A DNA stretch of 64,000 nucleotides from UBA6623 sp965248235 (GTDB lineage Bacteria; Acidobacteriota; Terriglobia; Bryobacterales; UBA6623): positions 1,116,001 through 1,180,000 of the forward strand of contig CBDFIU010000005.1 of assembly GCA_965248235.1 (NCBI GenBank), read 5' to 3'. Every line of letters begins with the position of its first letter. Position 1 is the stretch's first letter. Shown one piece after another: positions 27,009 through 35,595 of this stretch. Both the position numbers and the translations under genes were made by a program. The notes under the pieces were generated by a model that ran no database searches, was not told the origin of the DNA, and worked only from the letters and a program-made list of their open reading frames with translations.

Positions 27009-27613
27009 TTCGTCAGAAGCGGGCTGAAGATGACGGACCCGCGCGCGTACTGATGAAGGGCCCGTTCCACAATCTGCCCAGCGATTGGTCGGCGGATGGC
27101 CGGCATTTGCTGATCTATAGGAACAACCCCAAGACTATGCGCGATATCTTCTGTCTGCGGCGCCGGGACGACGGAGAGGGATACGAAGAGCGAGTATTCT
27201 TGCAAACTGCTTTCCGGGAGCATGCGGCAAGCTTTTCTCCCGACGGGCGTTTCGTGGCTTACGTTTCGGACGAAGCCGGGCGGTACGACGTTTACGTTCG
27301 TCGGTTTCCGGAAGGAACGGAGAGGTGGAAAGTGTCGATGGACAAAAGCGGAGCCCAGCCGCGCTGGAGTCACGACGGCAAGGAGATCTATTACGTGGAA
27401 GGCGACGCGCTGTTCGCAGCTTCCGTAACGACCGATCCCGTTTTTTCCGTGAAGGGGCGTCAAGAGTTGTTCCAATCCGCCCTGTTGCGAGGAAACTTCG
27501 TACCGAGTTACGATGTCTCGCGGGATAGAAATCGATTTGTCGTCGTCGAGCCCGTCGGAGAACGGCGGCCGGCAATCAAGGTCGTGCAGAATTGGTTCGC
27601 CGAATTCCGATAG

Positions 27614-27808
27614 CCCGAGGCGAACGAAGCTTCCGGGTCGCCGAACTTCTTCCGCCGCGGCTCGTTCATGTCGCGTAGCGCGTCGAGCGTCTTGCGGCGC
27701 ATCGAGCGGCTGACTCCGGTGGGATCGCTCAAGTAGAGTACGGGCTCCCCGTTCCCCGCAAGCAACCGGTACCCAAGCCGTCCGCCGACATCCGTGAGGA
27801 AACGTAAA
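27614..27808 (-). pseudogene. Fragment of a DUF1501 (sulfatase-like) protein
   Basis: The minus-strand frame reads GYRLLAGNGEPVLYLSDPTG, then VSRSMRRKTLDALRDMNEPR and KKFGDPE, resembling the central GEPVLYL-PPGVSR...R--LD-L--LN motif of DUF1501 proteins. There is no start, and the frame runs into the 3' end of the PD40 gene after FGDPEASFAS. About 60 codons survive. It probably records a past rearrangement downstream of the PD40 gene. Confidence 0.5.
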
Positions 27809-28882
27809 TCAGCAGCCGTATGAGTACGACGCCAGTGACCCGCCGAGGCCGTCCTCGGAATACTCGAAAAGCTCGAAACCGGAGGACTCATATCCACGCC
27901 GATCCTTGAGCAGCTCGCCCCAACCATCGTCATCGTGGTCGAAAACGTTGAAGATCTCGTCCACCCAATCAAGGTCGAGATGCATACGCTGAAATTCCGG
28001 TGTTCGCAAAGCGTGAGCGCCGGCGACATCCGTCGCCTCGTCCGTCAACTCGTCACCGGATCGAAACCAGGCGCTGAGAAGAAAGACCGTCTTCTCGTCG
28101 AGGGTCCATTTCGCTCTGACGTAGAGGCGGGGAACGCCGTCCGGCGAAATCCGGAACATCTTGCGGTCATAGGAGAGACTTGCTTCCCCCCTCGCGAGTC
28201 GCTCGTCGCGAGTGCGCCAAGCTTGCGGCAGCCCCCGGCGCCGAGCCACCACATCCTGCTCGGCGGCTTGCCGCACTTTCGGCAACTCTCGGACGAGCAG
28301 GGCCTCCAAAGCCGCTTCCAGGGCGGGGTCGGCCCCGGCGGACGTTTCAGGAAGTTCCTCGAGCAAAGCCGGGGCCGCGGGCCGGTCGGTGGGATTCGCC
28401 GACGGGCCGGAGATTTCCCGCCGCACCAGGTAGTGCATCTCATCCACCTGTCGAAAGGCCGCGAGATCCTCGTCTTCCACTCGACCCATCGCGACGATGC
28501 CGGCCTCGCAGTTCATTCGCGCGACGAGATGCTTTTCGATGGTGAGGCGAAAGCGGCGTCCCTTGCCGGCAAGCAAGAGCCGGCGCTGACCCAGCGGCGC
28601 AAGCGAAACCGTCTCTTGATGTTGACTCCGGAATTCCGCGCCGGGCCACTCCCGAAGTCTCATTCCGCTTCTCGAGGCCACCGGCGCGGGCAGAGCGGCT
28701 GATTCAGCCAACACGCTGTCGCGACGCGGCTCAATGGAAGTGTCCCAAACCTTTTTCAACAGAAAGACAACGCGCTGGTCGTCGTAGCGATGGGCGATTT
28801 GGAGAGCTTGCCCCGCGGCCTGACGATGGGGGGCGACGAGCGAAGCGCCCAGCAAGAAAATTACCGCGCAAACAAGTCGCAT
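27809..28882 (-). CDS. Exported protein of unknown function
   Basis: 357 aa with an N-terminal signal peptide (MRLVCAVIFLLGASLVAPHR ending near AAGQA). The body is hydrophilic, and the C-terminal third has an acidic segment DEIFNVFDHDDDGWGELL that resembles an EF-hand-like/FG-GAP-like calcium loop. No family recognised. It is divergent from the 209-aa membrane protein gene to its right. Confidence 0.6.
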   Translation of the reverse strand: MRLVCAVIFLLGASLVAPHRQAAGQALQIAHRYDDQRVVFLLKKVWDTSIEPRRDSVLAESAALPAPVASRSGMRLREWPGAEFRSQHQETVSLAPLGQRRLLLAGKGRRFRLTIEKHLVARMNCEAGIVAMGRVEDEDLAAFRQVDEMHYLVRREISGPSANPTDRPAAPALLEELPETSAGADPALEAALEALLVRELPKVRQAAEQDVVARRRGLPQAWRTRDERLARGEASLSYDRKMFRISPDGVPRLYVRAKWTLDEKTVFLLSAWFRSGDELTDEATDVAGAHALRTPEFQRMHLDLDWVDEIFNVFDHDDDGWGELLKDRRGYESSGFELFEYSEDGLGGSLASYSYGC

Positions 28883-28932
28883 GGCTCAGTATGAGTCATC
28901 GTGTATAACCGAAAGCGGGATAGACTTTGAAT

Positions 28933-29556
28933 ATGTTCTGGTGGATCGTAATCGCGTCGGCCGTGTGTGCCGCGGTGATTTATGCCTATCGCGAGCATCG
29001 TAAAGACAGTCGCCGCCTCGCCGCCCTATTCCTGGGTCTTGCCGAAAAATACGGGGGCGATGTCGAATCGGGCGGTTGGCTGTATTTGCCCCGACTCGAT
29101 TTCGAACTCGGGGGCCGCCACTGCTTGCTGACGGCGATGGCGACCGACGGCTCGGAAGGCGGATCTCCTTTTACCTTGATCGAATTGCGGTTGGCGGACG
29201 ACACGGGGGGAAAGATTCGCATTCGGCCGGTGTCTGGAGTTTCGAAGCCGGTCAATGTCTCGGATCTATTCGGTGAGCGCTTATCGACCGGCGACCGAGA
29301 CTTCGACGACGCGTTTCGCGTGCAGGGAAGCAGCCAAGTAAGTGTCTCCGCTCTGCTCGGCGCCGATGTCCGTCGGCAATTGCTCGCATCACGGGCATTG
29401 CCGATCGAGGTCCGCGTCGAGGGCGCCAAGATCGCCGTCACCATGGAGGGCATCGCGCGGTCATCGGAGGATCTCGAAGCGCTGATCGAAACCGCACGGC
29501 TACTGGCCGATCACAGCCCGCGGACAATCGCTGTCCCTGACTCAACGGATTCATAA
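28933..29556 (+). CDS. Single-pass membrane protein of unknown function
   Basis: 207 aa from ATG (MFWWIVIASAVCAAVIYAYR); a TTG two codons upstream is also possible. One N-terminal helix is followed by a soluble domain rich in beta-type sequence (WLYLPRLDFELGGRHCLLTA; GKIRIRPVSG). No named family. It is transcribed divergently from the exported protein at 27809-28882 with a ~50-bp gap, so the two promoters must overlap or be very close. Confidence 0.55.
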   Translation: MFWWIVIASAVCAAVIYAYREHRKDSRRLAALFLGLAEKYGGDVESGGWLYLPRLDFELGGRHCLLTAMATDGSEGGSPFTLIELRLADDTGGKIRIRPVSGVSKPVNVSDLFGERLSTGDRDFDDAFRVQGSSQVSVSALLGADVRRQLLASRALPIEVRVEGAKIAVTMEGIARSSEDLEALIETARLLADHSPRTIAVPDSTDS

Positions 29557-29634
29557 TGCCGCTAAGAACAGGGGAGTCAGGGGTGGCGAGGCCTCTCGGG
29601 CTTGCGCCGGGCGCTGCCTTCCCTAGCCCCCTCC

Positions 29635-30960
29635 CTAGCCCTTGCCGGGGGCTGTGCCCGAAGCTGTACCGAATTCTTCGGTCAACAACAACGACAACGT
29701 GAGAACGATTCTTCGCAGGCCGATCTCGCGGCCTTCCGGGTGAAACCACTCGGCGGGCGTGTGGGCGTTGCCGCCGCGGCCGCCGGTGCCGATCGCGGCC
29801 GCCGGCAGTCCCATCGCGAGCGGGACATTGGCGTCGGTGGAAGCGCAGTCGAGCCGCGCACGGATACTCAAGTGGGCGTCGGCGGCGCGGATGACGTCCA
29901 CCACGTAATTGTCGGCCGAAAGCCCGGCTGCGGGACGATGCCCGATTTCGCGAATCTTGTAGCTCGACAGACGCTGTGTCGAACGGCGGTTTTCGATCTC
30001 GACGCCCAGTTTGACGGCGTCTTCGAGCGCGCCGACCAAGTTTTCCATGGCTTGGCCGCTCTGCGAGCGAATGTCCACTTTGGCGCGGGCCGCGGGAGCA
30101 ATCGAGTTGACGCCCAGGCCGCCGTCGATGACGCCGACGCTCAACGTGGTGCGGGGCGAAGCCGGTAAATCGGTGTCGGCCAGCGCGGCGACCGTTCTCG
30201 CCAGAGCATGCACCGGGTTGGCGGTGCCGAAGTCATTCCAACTATGGCCGCCCGAGCCCTCGATCACGATTTCGAAGCGTCGGCTGCCGAGCGCCTCGGC
30301 CGTGATGTGTCCGGTGGAAGCGCCGTCGAGGATCAAAAAAGACGAGATCTCCGACGCAAATGGGGAAAAACGGCAGAGGTAGTTCATGCCGTGGAGGTTG
30401 CCTTCGCCTTCTTCGGCAACATTGGCAACGAGCAGCATGTTCCTTTTCGGCTGGATGCCGCCCGCCGATGCGAGTTTCGAGGGGTCGCGGAAAAGCTTGC
30501 CCAGCGCCAACAGAGCCGCCAGGCCGGCGCCGTTGTCGGTGACCCCGGGGCCTTCGAAAGTCCCGTCCTCGCGCACCGCGATGTCGGAGTCTTGGCACGG
30601 AGCGAGCACGGTATCCATGTGCGCGCTGACGGCGACAAAGGGAAGATCGGGATGAAAGATGATCGGGACCACAACGTTGCCGGCGTCGTCGAGAGCGGCG
30701 GCGTGGCCAAGCTCGCGGAAGGTTTTGACGAGGTGTTCGGCGCGCGCTTGCTCCTGGAAAGTGGGTGCGGCCACGCGGCAAACTTCGAGGTGCCGGCGGT
30801 TGATCCAGTCTTGCTCGGCGACGGGAAAGCGGAGCCGGGAACGCACGGTTTCGTGTTCGGCGAGCTTCTTCGCGGCAGCGGCCAAACCACGTTGGGCGGC
30901 GCCGGAAGAGGTGCCGAGAATGCCGTATTTGTGCGCCACGGACCACCAGTTTATCACCAT
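29635..30960 (-). CDS. M20-family metallopeptidase (PepT/ArgE-like)
   Basis: Zinc-dependent exopeptidase or deacylase, 441 aa. Metal ligands are visible: VSAHMDTVLAP (His, Asp), GVTDNGAGLAALLALG (bridging Asp), VAEEGEGNLHG (catalytic Glu and ligand Glu), DCASTDANVP and NAHTPAEWFHPEG (final His). The inserted dimerisation domain shows the usual GGHSWNDFGTANPVHALAR motif. Substrate cannot be told from sequence; a cytoplasmic location is likely as no signal peptide is present. Confidence 0.88.
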   Translation of the reverse strand: MVINWWSVAHKYGILGTSSGAAQRGLAAAAKKLAEHETVRSRLRFPVAEQDWINRRHLEVCRVAAPTFQEQARAEHLVKTFRELGHAAALDDAGNVVVPIIFHPDLPFVAVSAHMDTVLAPCQDSDIAVREDGTFEGPGVTDNGAGLAALLALGKLFRDPSKLASAGGIQPKRNMLLVANVAEEGEGNLHGMNYLCRFSPFASEISSFLILDGASTGHITAEALGSRRFEIVIEGSGGHSWNDFGTANPVHALARTVAALADTDLPASPRTTLSVGVIDGGLGVNSIAPAARAKVDIRSQSGQAMENLVGALEDAVKLGVEIENRRSTQRLSSYKIREIGHRPAAGLSADNYVVDVIRAADAHLSIRARLDCASTDANVPLAMGLPAAAIGTGGRGGNAHTPAEWFHPEGREIGLRRIVLTLSLLLTEEFGTASGTAPGKG

Positions 30961-31179
30961 CTCGCGGGGAAAATTTGACGCCGTATCCCGGCGGTTGCTA
31001 GGTTGACACTTTGCCCGTTAGCCCGCGTCGGCGCTCGGTTCGGTCGAAAGCGGGGCTGAAGCGGAAGAGGCTTAGCAGCCCGCGGCCGAAGTATGTTCGG
31101 GCGAAAATGGGGCCGTCCTTTTTTCGCGTAGTCGGTCTTTCGCCACGGGTTGTTAGCATCAGGCGGCGAGAGGTCCAAA

Positions 31180-32274
31180 ATGGAGAAAGTTCGCATCGGA
31201 ATTATCGGATCGGGGTTTTCGGGAAACCTGCACGCCGACGCTCTACAGCGCGACTTACGCGCCGAGATCGTCGCCGTGGCCGGGTCAAACCAGGAACGCG
31301 CCGAGGCGTTTGCCGCGAAACGGAAGATTCCGCAAGCGTTTGACGACTATCGACGCATGCTGGAGTTGCCCGACATCGATCTGGTCACGATCGGCGCGCC
31401 GAACGACCTGCATTGCCAAATGGCGGTGGACGCCGCGCAAGCCGGCAAGCACGTCGTCGTCGAAAAGCCGCTTTGCATCACTCTCGACGAAGCCGACCGC
31501 ATGATCGCGGCGGCCTCGGCGGCGGGTATCAGGTTGATGTACGCCGAGGATCTTTGTTTCGCGCCGAAATACGTTCGGGCCAAGCAGTTGGTCGACGAGG
31601 GCGCGATCGGGCGGGTTTTTCGCACGCGGCAGCTTGAGAAGCACTTCGGGCCGCATTCAGACTGGTTTTGGGATATGAGCCGGTCGGGCGGCGGCGCGTT
31701 GTTTGACATGGGCTGCCATGGGACGGAGTTTGCCCGCTGGATACTCGACAAACCGAAGGTCAAGAGCGTAACCGCCCACATGGGCCTCTACGTCCACATG
31801 GATCGCACCGACGGCGAAGACGACGCGACGGGCATCATCGAGTGGGAAAACAACTCCGTGTCGGTGATCGAGAACAGTTGGGCCAAGCGCGGCGGGATCG
31901 AGGACTTCGCGGAAATCCACGGGGTCGAGGGTGTGATCTACTGCGACCTGGTGCGCGGCAGTTCGATGTTGACCTACAGCGAGGGGGGCTTTGGTTACGC
32001 CGTCGAAAAGGCGCCGGAAACCAAGGGATGGACTTTCCCGCTTTTTGACGAGTGGATGCAGTACGGCTATCCCGGCGAAATGAAGCATTTCCTCGACTGC
32101 GTGGCGAACGACGAGGAACCGCTCGAGACAGCCGAAGATGGTCGAGAGGTGCTCGAAATCATGTTCGCGTGCTATGAATCGGCGGCGACGGGCCGCAGAA
32201 TCGATTTCCCGTATACCCCAAGTGATCCGTCGAGCCCGGTGGCCTCGTGGCTGGCCGCCCGCAAGGCGGGTTGA
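31180..32274 (+). CDS. Gfo/Idh/MocA-family NAD(P)-dependent oxidoreductase
   Basis: 364 aa from ATG MEKVRIGIIGSGFSGNLHAD, a typical Rossmann GxGxxG start. The conserved HVVVEKPLCITLDEADRMI provides the EKP catalytic lysine. The C-terminal half has DMGCHGTEFARWILDKPKVK. These enzymes oxidise or reduce sugars and polyols such as myo-inositol; the exact substrate is unknown. A TTG-initiated form ten codons longer is less likely because AGAGG precedes the ATG. Confidence 0.88.
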   Translation: MEKVRIGIIGSGFSGNLHADALQRDLRAEIVAVAGSNQERAEAFAAKRKIPQAFDDYRRMLELPDIDLVTIGAPNDLHCQMAVDAAQAGKHVVVEKPLCITLDEADRMIAAASAAGIRLMYAEDLCFAPKYVRAKQLVDEGAIGRVFRTRQLEKHFGPHSDWFWDMSRSGGGALFDMGCHGTEFARWILDKPKVKSVTAHMGLYVHMDRTDGEDDATGIIEWENNSVSVIENSWAKRGGIEDFAEIHGVEGVIYCDLVRGSSMLTYSEGGFGYAVEKAPETKGWTFPLFDEWMQYGYPGEMKHFLDCVANDEEPLETAEDGREVLEIMFACYESAATGRRIDFPYTPSDPSSPVASWLAARKAG

Positions 32275-32369
32275 AGCCGAGAGCAGGCGGAGAATGTGCC
32301 GCTCGACGCGGCGATTTTTTCGATCACTGAGATAAACGCTATCATCTAGGTTTAGTTTCGAGGGAGAAA

Positions 32370-32885
32370 ATGGCAGACGAAAGAACAACTACCTTCAAAG
32401 GCGACCCCTTGGTAATCTTGGGGCCCGAACTGAAAGTCGGAGACAAGGCTCCCGACTTCGAGTTGACCGACAACGGGATGGGCGCGGTGACGCTGGCCGA
32501 TACCGGCAACGGCACGCGCATTTTCAGCGTCGTTCCGTCGCTCGACACGCCGGTCTGCGATCAGCAGACGCGACGGTTCAACGAGGAAGCCGCCGGGCTG
32601 GGCGATATCGCCATTATTACGGTGAGCGCCGACCTGCCCTTCGCGCAGGGCCGCTGGTGCGGGGCCGCGGGCGTCGACAAGGTCAAGACGGTTTCCGATT
32701 ACAAGAACGGCAATTTCGGCGAAGCTTGGGGCACGATGATTCGCGATTGGCGGATCAGCAGCCGGGCGGTATTCGTCGTTGACGCGGAGAACACGATTCG
32801 CTACGTCCAATACGTTCCCGAAATCGCCGAGCATCCCGACTACGACGCTCTGCTCGCCGCGGCCAAGGCAGTCGCCGGCGGCTAG
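32370..32885 (+). CDS. tpx: Thiol peroxidase (atypical 2-Cys peroxiredoxin)
   Basis: 171 aa. Reduces hydrogen peroxide and lipid hydroperoxides using thioredoxin. The peroxidatic Cys is in VPSLDTPVCDQQTRRFNEEA and the resolving Cys in FAQGRWCGAAGV, the spacing of Tpx. LVILGPELKVGDKAPDFEL is the usual N-terminus. The GAGGGAGAAAATG start context is strong. It is followed at 43 nt by the TfoX-like gene, perhaps co-transcribed. Confidence 0.95.
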   Translation: MADERTTTFKGDPLVILGPELKVGDKAPDFELTDNGMGAVTLADTGNGTRIFSVVPSLDTPVCDQQTRRFNEEAAGLGDIAIITVSADLPFAQGRWCGAAGVDKVKTVSDYKNGNFGEAWGTMIRDWRISSRAVFVVDAENTIRYVQYVPEIAEHPDYDALLAAAKAVAGG

Positions 32886-32927
32886 GGCAACATTCGAGCA
32901 GCGGGGCAAAACCGCGAGGAGGTGGCC

Positions 32928-33257
32928 GTGGCCTACGACCGCGGTATCGCCGAGTGCGTTCGCGATCTGTTGCATGACCGCGTAGGCTTCTCCGAACGCA
33001 AAATGTTTGGCGGCGTCTGCTTCATGCTGCGCGGGAATATGTGTTGCGGCGTCGTGGACGCCGACCTGGTTTTGCGCCTCGGCAATGAGGGCGCCGCCGC
33101 GGCCCTAAACGAGCCCCATACGCGGCCGATGGATTTCACCGGCAAAGCCCTCAACAGCATGATCTATCTTTCGCCCGAGGGCTATCAGGACGAGGCCGAC
33201 CTGGCTTCGTGGGTACAGCGGGCCTCTCGATTCGCCGAGTCGCTTCCGCCGAAATAG
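32928..33257 (+). CDS. TfoX/Sxy N-terminal domain protein
   Basis: 109 aa. YDRGIAECVRDLLHDRVGFS then RKMFGGVCFMLRGNMCCGVV and RLGNEGAAAALNEPHTRPMD match small stand-alone TfoX N-terminal domain proteins, some of which influence competence or cAMP-linked regulation; the role here is unknown. AGGAGG at 32917-32922 favours the GTG at 32928 over the GTG that overlaps it at 32922. Confidence 0.8.
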   Translation: MAYDRGIAECVRDLLHDRVGFSERKMFGGVCFMLRGNMCCGVVDADLVLRLGNEGAAAALNEPHTRPMDFTGKALNSMIYLSPEGYQDEADLASWVQRASRFAESLPPK

Positions 33258-33439
33258 GCGGGCGTCGGCGCTCCCGCGGGCGCGAGCGCGAGCGCGCCCA
33301 TTGCGGCTTGGCGGTGGTCGTTGTACAATCCGGGCGGCGGAGCAATCTTTTCTGATAGTCGGGCCCCCGACCCGGGGAGCGGTCGCGTCGCTCTATTTTC
33401 GCGGTTTTCTATCCACACTCTATATAGGAAAAAGTCGTT

Positions 33440-33493
33440 ATGGCACGATTTGAACAAATCAAGGACCCCTCCGGCGACGCCTCGGCCGCGTAA
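33440..33493 (+). pseudogene. 5' end of a truncated gene (MARFEQIKD...)
   Basis: Seventeen codons MARFEQIKDPSGDASAA. Upstream lies TATATA (33420-33425) and a GGAAAAAG stretch, giving it the look of a real gene start. After about nine codons the sequence becomes the antisense of the actB remnant, so both genes appear to have been cut by the same junction near 33467-33485. The family cannot be identified from nine residues. Confidence 0.3.
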
Positions 33494-34323
33494 AGCCGAT
33501 TCATCGGGTCGACTTCGGAGGAGACTCGGCGACGCCGGGAAAACTCTCGAATCGGAATCGTCGTCTCCGTGTCCTGTCCCAGAAAGTCGTAGTCAAGCGA
33601 GACGATGACGTCGGCTTTGTCAAAGTGAGGCCGCGCGGCGGCCGGGCGGCCGAAGGCGATTCGCGCCCCGGCCAGGGGTTCGCCCGAAACCAACGGTTCG
33701 TATTCGACCCAGCGAGCCTTGGGGAAGGTGCGCAGCGCCTCGTCCCGCAAGCTCTCCGTCGTGGGTGATTGTGTTGCTTCGCTCATGAACCACAGGCCGT
33801 CGCCGTCGCCTTGCGAGCCGAAATGAGTTCTCGTGAACACCTCAAACTCGTCCCAATTCGAGCGACCGCCCGCGTGCATCACCACCTGGGAGCGGTCCGG
33901 GGCATAGAGCCCGAGCACGGTCGCTTGGTCGAAGGCCGAGGCCGCCCCCAAGCTCGACGGATGTTTCGGGTTGCCTTCGATCTTGGTCGGCCGCCCGTCG
34001 TTAGCTTCCACCAGCAAGCCGGTCGAAACTCCGCCGCGGGTCGTGCTTGTCGCGTAATGGACCGCCTTGCCGGGGATCAGGTCTTCCACGCCCCGACTGA
34101 AGGGCATTATGTGTTCCACCGGTCGGCGGCAGGCCGTCAAACCCGCCAGCCCAAACGACGCCGCCATCAATTTCAGCATCGACCGCCGGGAAGGGGCTGA
34201 AAGCTCCTCGGCGTTTTCGGGAAACTCGCGATGCAACCAGCGACGGAAATCATCGCGATCGGCGAGCTGATCGAGGCTGCGCCAATAGGACCGCCCGCGT
34301 GACGAATTCGATTGTTGAGTCAT
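33476..34323 (-). pseudogene. actB: N-terminal remnant of alternative complex III iron-sulfur/molybdopterin-like subunit
   Basis: About 280 codons. An N-terminal RSYWRSLDQLADRDDFRRWL is followed by a Tat-like stretch (PSRRSMLKLMAASFGLAGLT), VEHIMPFSRGVEDLIPGKAV, then the DADVIVSLDYDFLG-like segment and VDPMNRLYAAE. This is the start of ActB, which normally continues to ~1000 aa including 4Fe-4S clusters. The gene begins with an ATGA overlap on actA and breaks off after LYAAEAS; no IS copy is present at the break. Confidence 0.8.
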
Positions 34324-34611
34324 CGGTGACATCCCGAGCAGTGTTCCGGCGGGCGGATGGAATTGGCCGCCATGAGTTCGCGGCCGATTTCGGCGGCGTC
34401 CCGCGGCGGTTGCCAGTCGAGTTGCGTAAGGTACTCGCGCGGACGCAAGTGCGGAGCCGGATTGCGATGGCAGTCCAGGCACCAACCCATGCTGAGCGGC
34501 GCGACTAGCCGCACTTCTTTCATTTGGTCGATCCGTCCGTGACAACTCACGCAACTCACTCCGGCCGTCAGATGGGCTTGGTGGTTGAAATAGGCGTAGA
34601 TGGGTATTTAC

Positions 34612-34640
34612 TTGACTCATGTGACCACAAGATGTAGGAT
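34612..34640 (+). promoter_or_regulatory. Transposase promoter carried in the IS left end (representative: copy 5)
   Basis: TTGACT (34612-34617), 17-bp spacer, TAGGAT (34635-34640). The -10 box ends 7 nt before the transposase ATG at 34648, so the transcript would start at or next to the start codon. The same arrangement is present in copies 2, 3, 4, 6, 7 and 8. The right end has the TTGACT but no matching -10. Confidence 0.5.
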
Positions 34641-34647
34641 CGGGGAA

Positions 34648-35595
34648 ATGGAAGATTATCCTCGGAATCTGGCCGAGTTCGAGGCGCGTTTCGCCACCGA
34701 GCAGGCCTGTCGAGAGTATCTGTGTCAACTCCGCTGGCCGGAGGGTTTTCGTTGTCCGCGATGCGGGCACGACAAAGCGTGGGCGGTGCGGACAGCGCTG
34801 CTGGAGTGCGCCGGCTGCGGGCATCAAGCTTCTCCAACGGCGGGCACAATATTTCAAGACACCCGCCAACCCCTCCAGAGTTGGTTTCGAGCGATGTGGT
34901 GGCTCACGAGCCAGAAGAACGGGGCGAGCGCGCTGGGCTTGCAGCGGGTGTTGGGCCTGGGCAGCTACAAAACGGCCTGGACTTGGTTGCATAAGCTCCG
35001 GCGCGCCATGGTGCGGCCCGGACGCGATCGGCTCAGCGGGCGCGTGGAGGTTGACGAGACTTACTTAGGAGGCTTGGAGGAGGGCGTGCGCGGTCGCCAA
35101 ACCGACGCTAAGGCGCTGATTGTAGTAGCGGCCGAGGAAGATGGTGCCGGCATCGGGCGGGTTCGGATACGCACCATTCCCAACGCCTCCGGGGACAGCT
35201 TGATGGCCTTCGTCGGCGAGTCGATCGAACCCGGCAGCGTGGTCCATACCGACGGTTGGCTGGGATACGAACCGCTCGAAGGCGACGGCTATCGCCACGA
35301 GGTGAGCTACCTGGAGGGGCAACCGGCGCGCGCCTCGAAACTGCTCCCCCGGGTGCACCGCGTGGTGTCGTTAGTGAAGCGCTGGATACTGGGCACGCAT
35401 CAAGGAGCGGTCAGTCACGAGCATCTCGACTCCTACCTCGACGAATTCGCCTTCCGCTTCAACCGCCGCAAGTCCAGAAGTCGAGGCAAGCTCTTTTACC
35501 GCCTGGTTCAACAGGCCGTCGCCGTGCCACCGGCACCCTACAAATCGCTGGTCGGAGGCACCGCGACACGCGCTACGGACGACCACAACATGTAG
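34648..35595 (+). CDS. IS1595-family (ISXO2-like) transposase, copy 5
   Basis: 315 aa, intact. One substitution relative to other copies (an aspartate in the SSDVVAHEP-equivalent shadow codon region, silent or conservative in this frame). Zinc ribbon and catalytic motifs are unchanged, so it is likely functional. Confidence 0.92.
   Translation: MEDYPRNLAEFEARFATEQACREYLCQLRWPEGFRCPRCGHDKAWAVRTALLECAGCGHQASPTAGTIFQDTRQPLQSWFRAMWWLTSQKNGASALGLQRVLGLGSYKTAWTWLHKLRRAMVRPGRDRLSGRVEVDETYLGGLEEGVRGRQTDAKALIVVAAEEDGAGIGRVRIRTIPNASGDSLMAFVGESIEPGSVVHTDGWLGYEPLEGDGYRHEVSYLEGQPARASKLLPRVHRVVSLVKRWILGTHQGAVSHEHLDSYLDEFAFRFNRRKSRSRGKLFYRLVQQAVAVPPAPYKSLVGGTATRATDDHNM

Larger units (their letters stand above)
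24448..27613 (+). pseudogene. Winged-helix/transmembrane/PD40 propeller protein, frameshifted and IS-interrupted
   Basis: The N-terminal ~105 residues form an OmpR/CadC-type winged helix (LQDQPFQLLTVFLKRPREVV, then HLWGDTPP and TLPSGAYRFIA). A single transmembrane helix (FMFPLLGVGVAAAAALILWF) follows, then PD40/TolB-like propeller repeats (DHRYIAFVSGAGEGTLWVHD; SWSPDGRSIVFS). Near 25520 one extra base shifts the frame at SPLLFT/FYSPSGHILYQTS. At 25973 IS copy 4 interrupts the gene, which resumes at 27009 and ends WFAEFR. Proteins of this plan are putative membrane-bound transcription regulators in Acidobacteriota; the role here is inferred and it is probably inactive. Confidence 0.8.

Noticed and set aside
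33258..33439. Possible small RNA or riboswitch in the GC-rich gap before the actB remnant
   Set aside because: Only a short hairpin (GTCGGGCCCCCGAC) and a TATATA box are visible; there is no conserved aptamer-like core.
34600..35595. 331-aa transposase start inside the terminal inverted repeat
   Set aside because: That ATG lies upstream of the TTGACT/TAGGAT promoter and within the end sequence bound by the transposase; the extra 16 residues look non-protein-like. The ATG 48 nt later is used instead.
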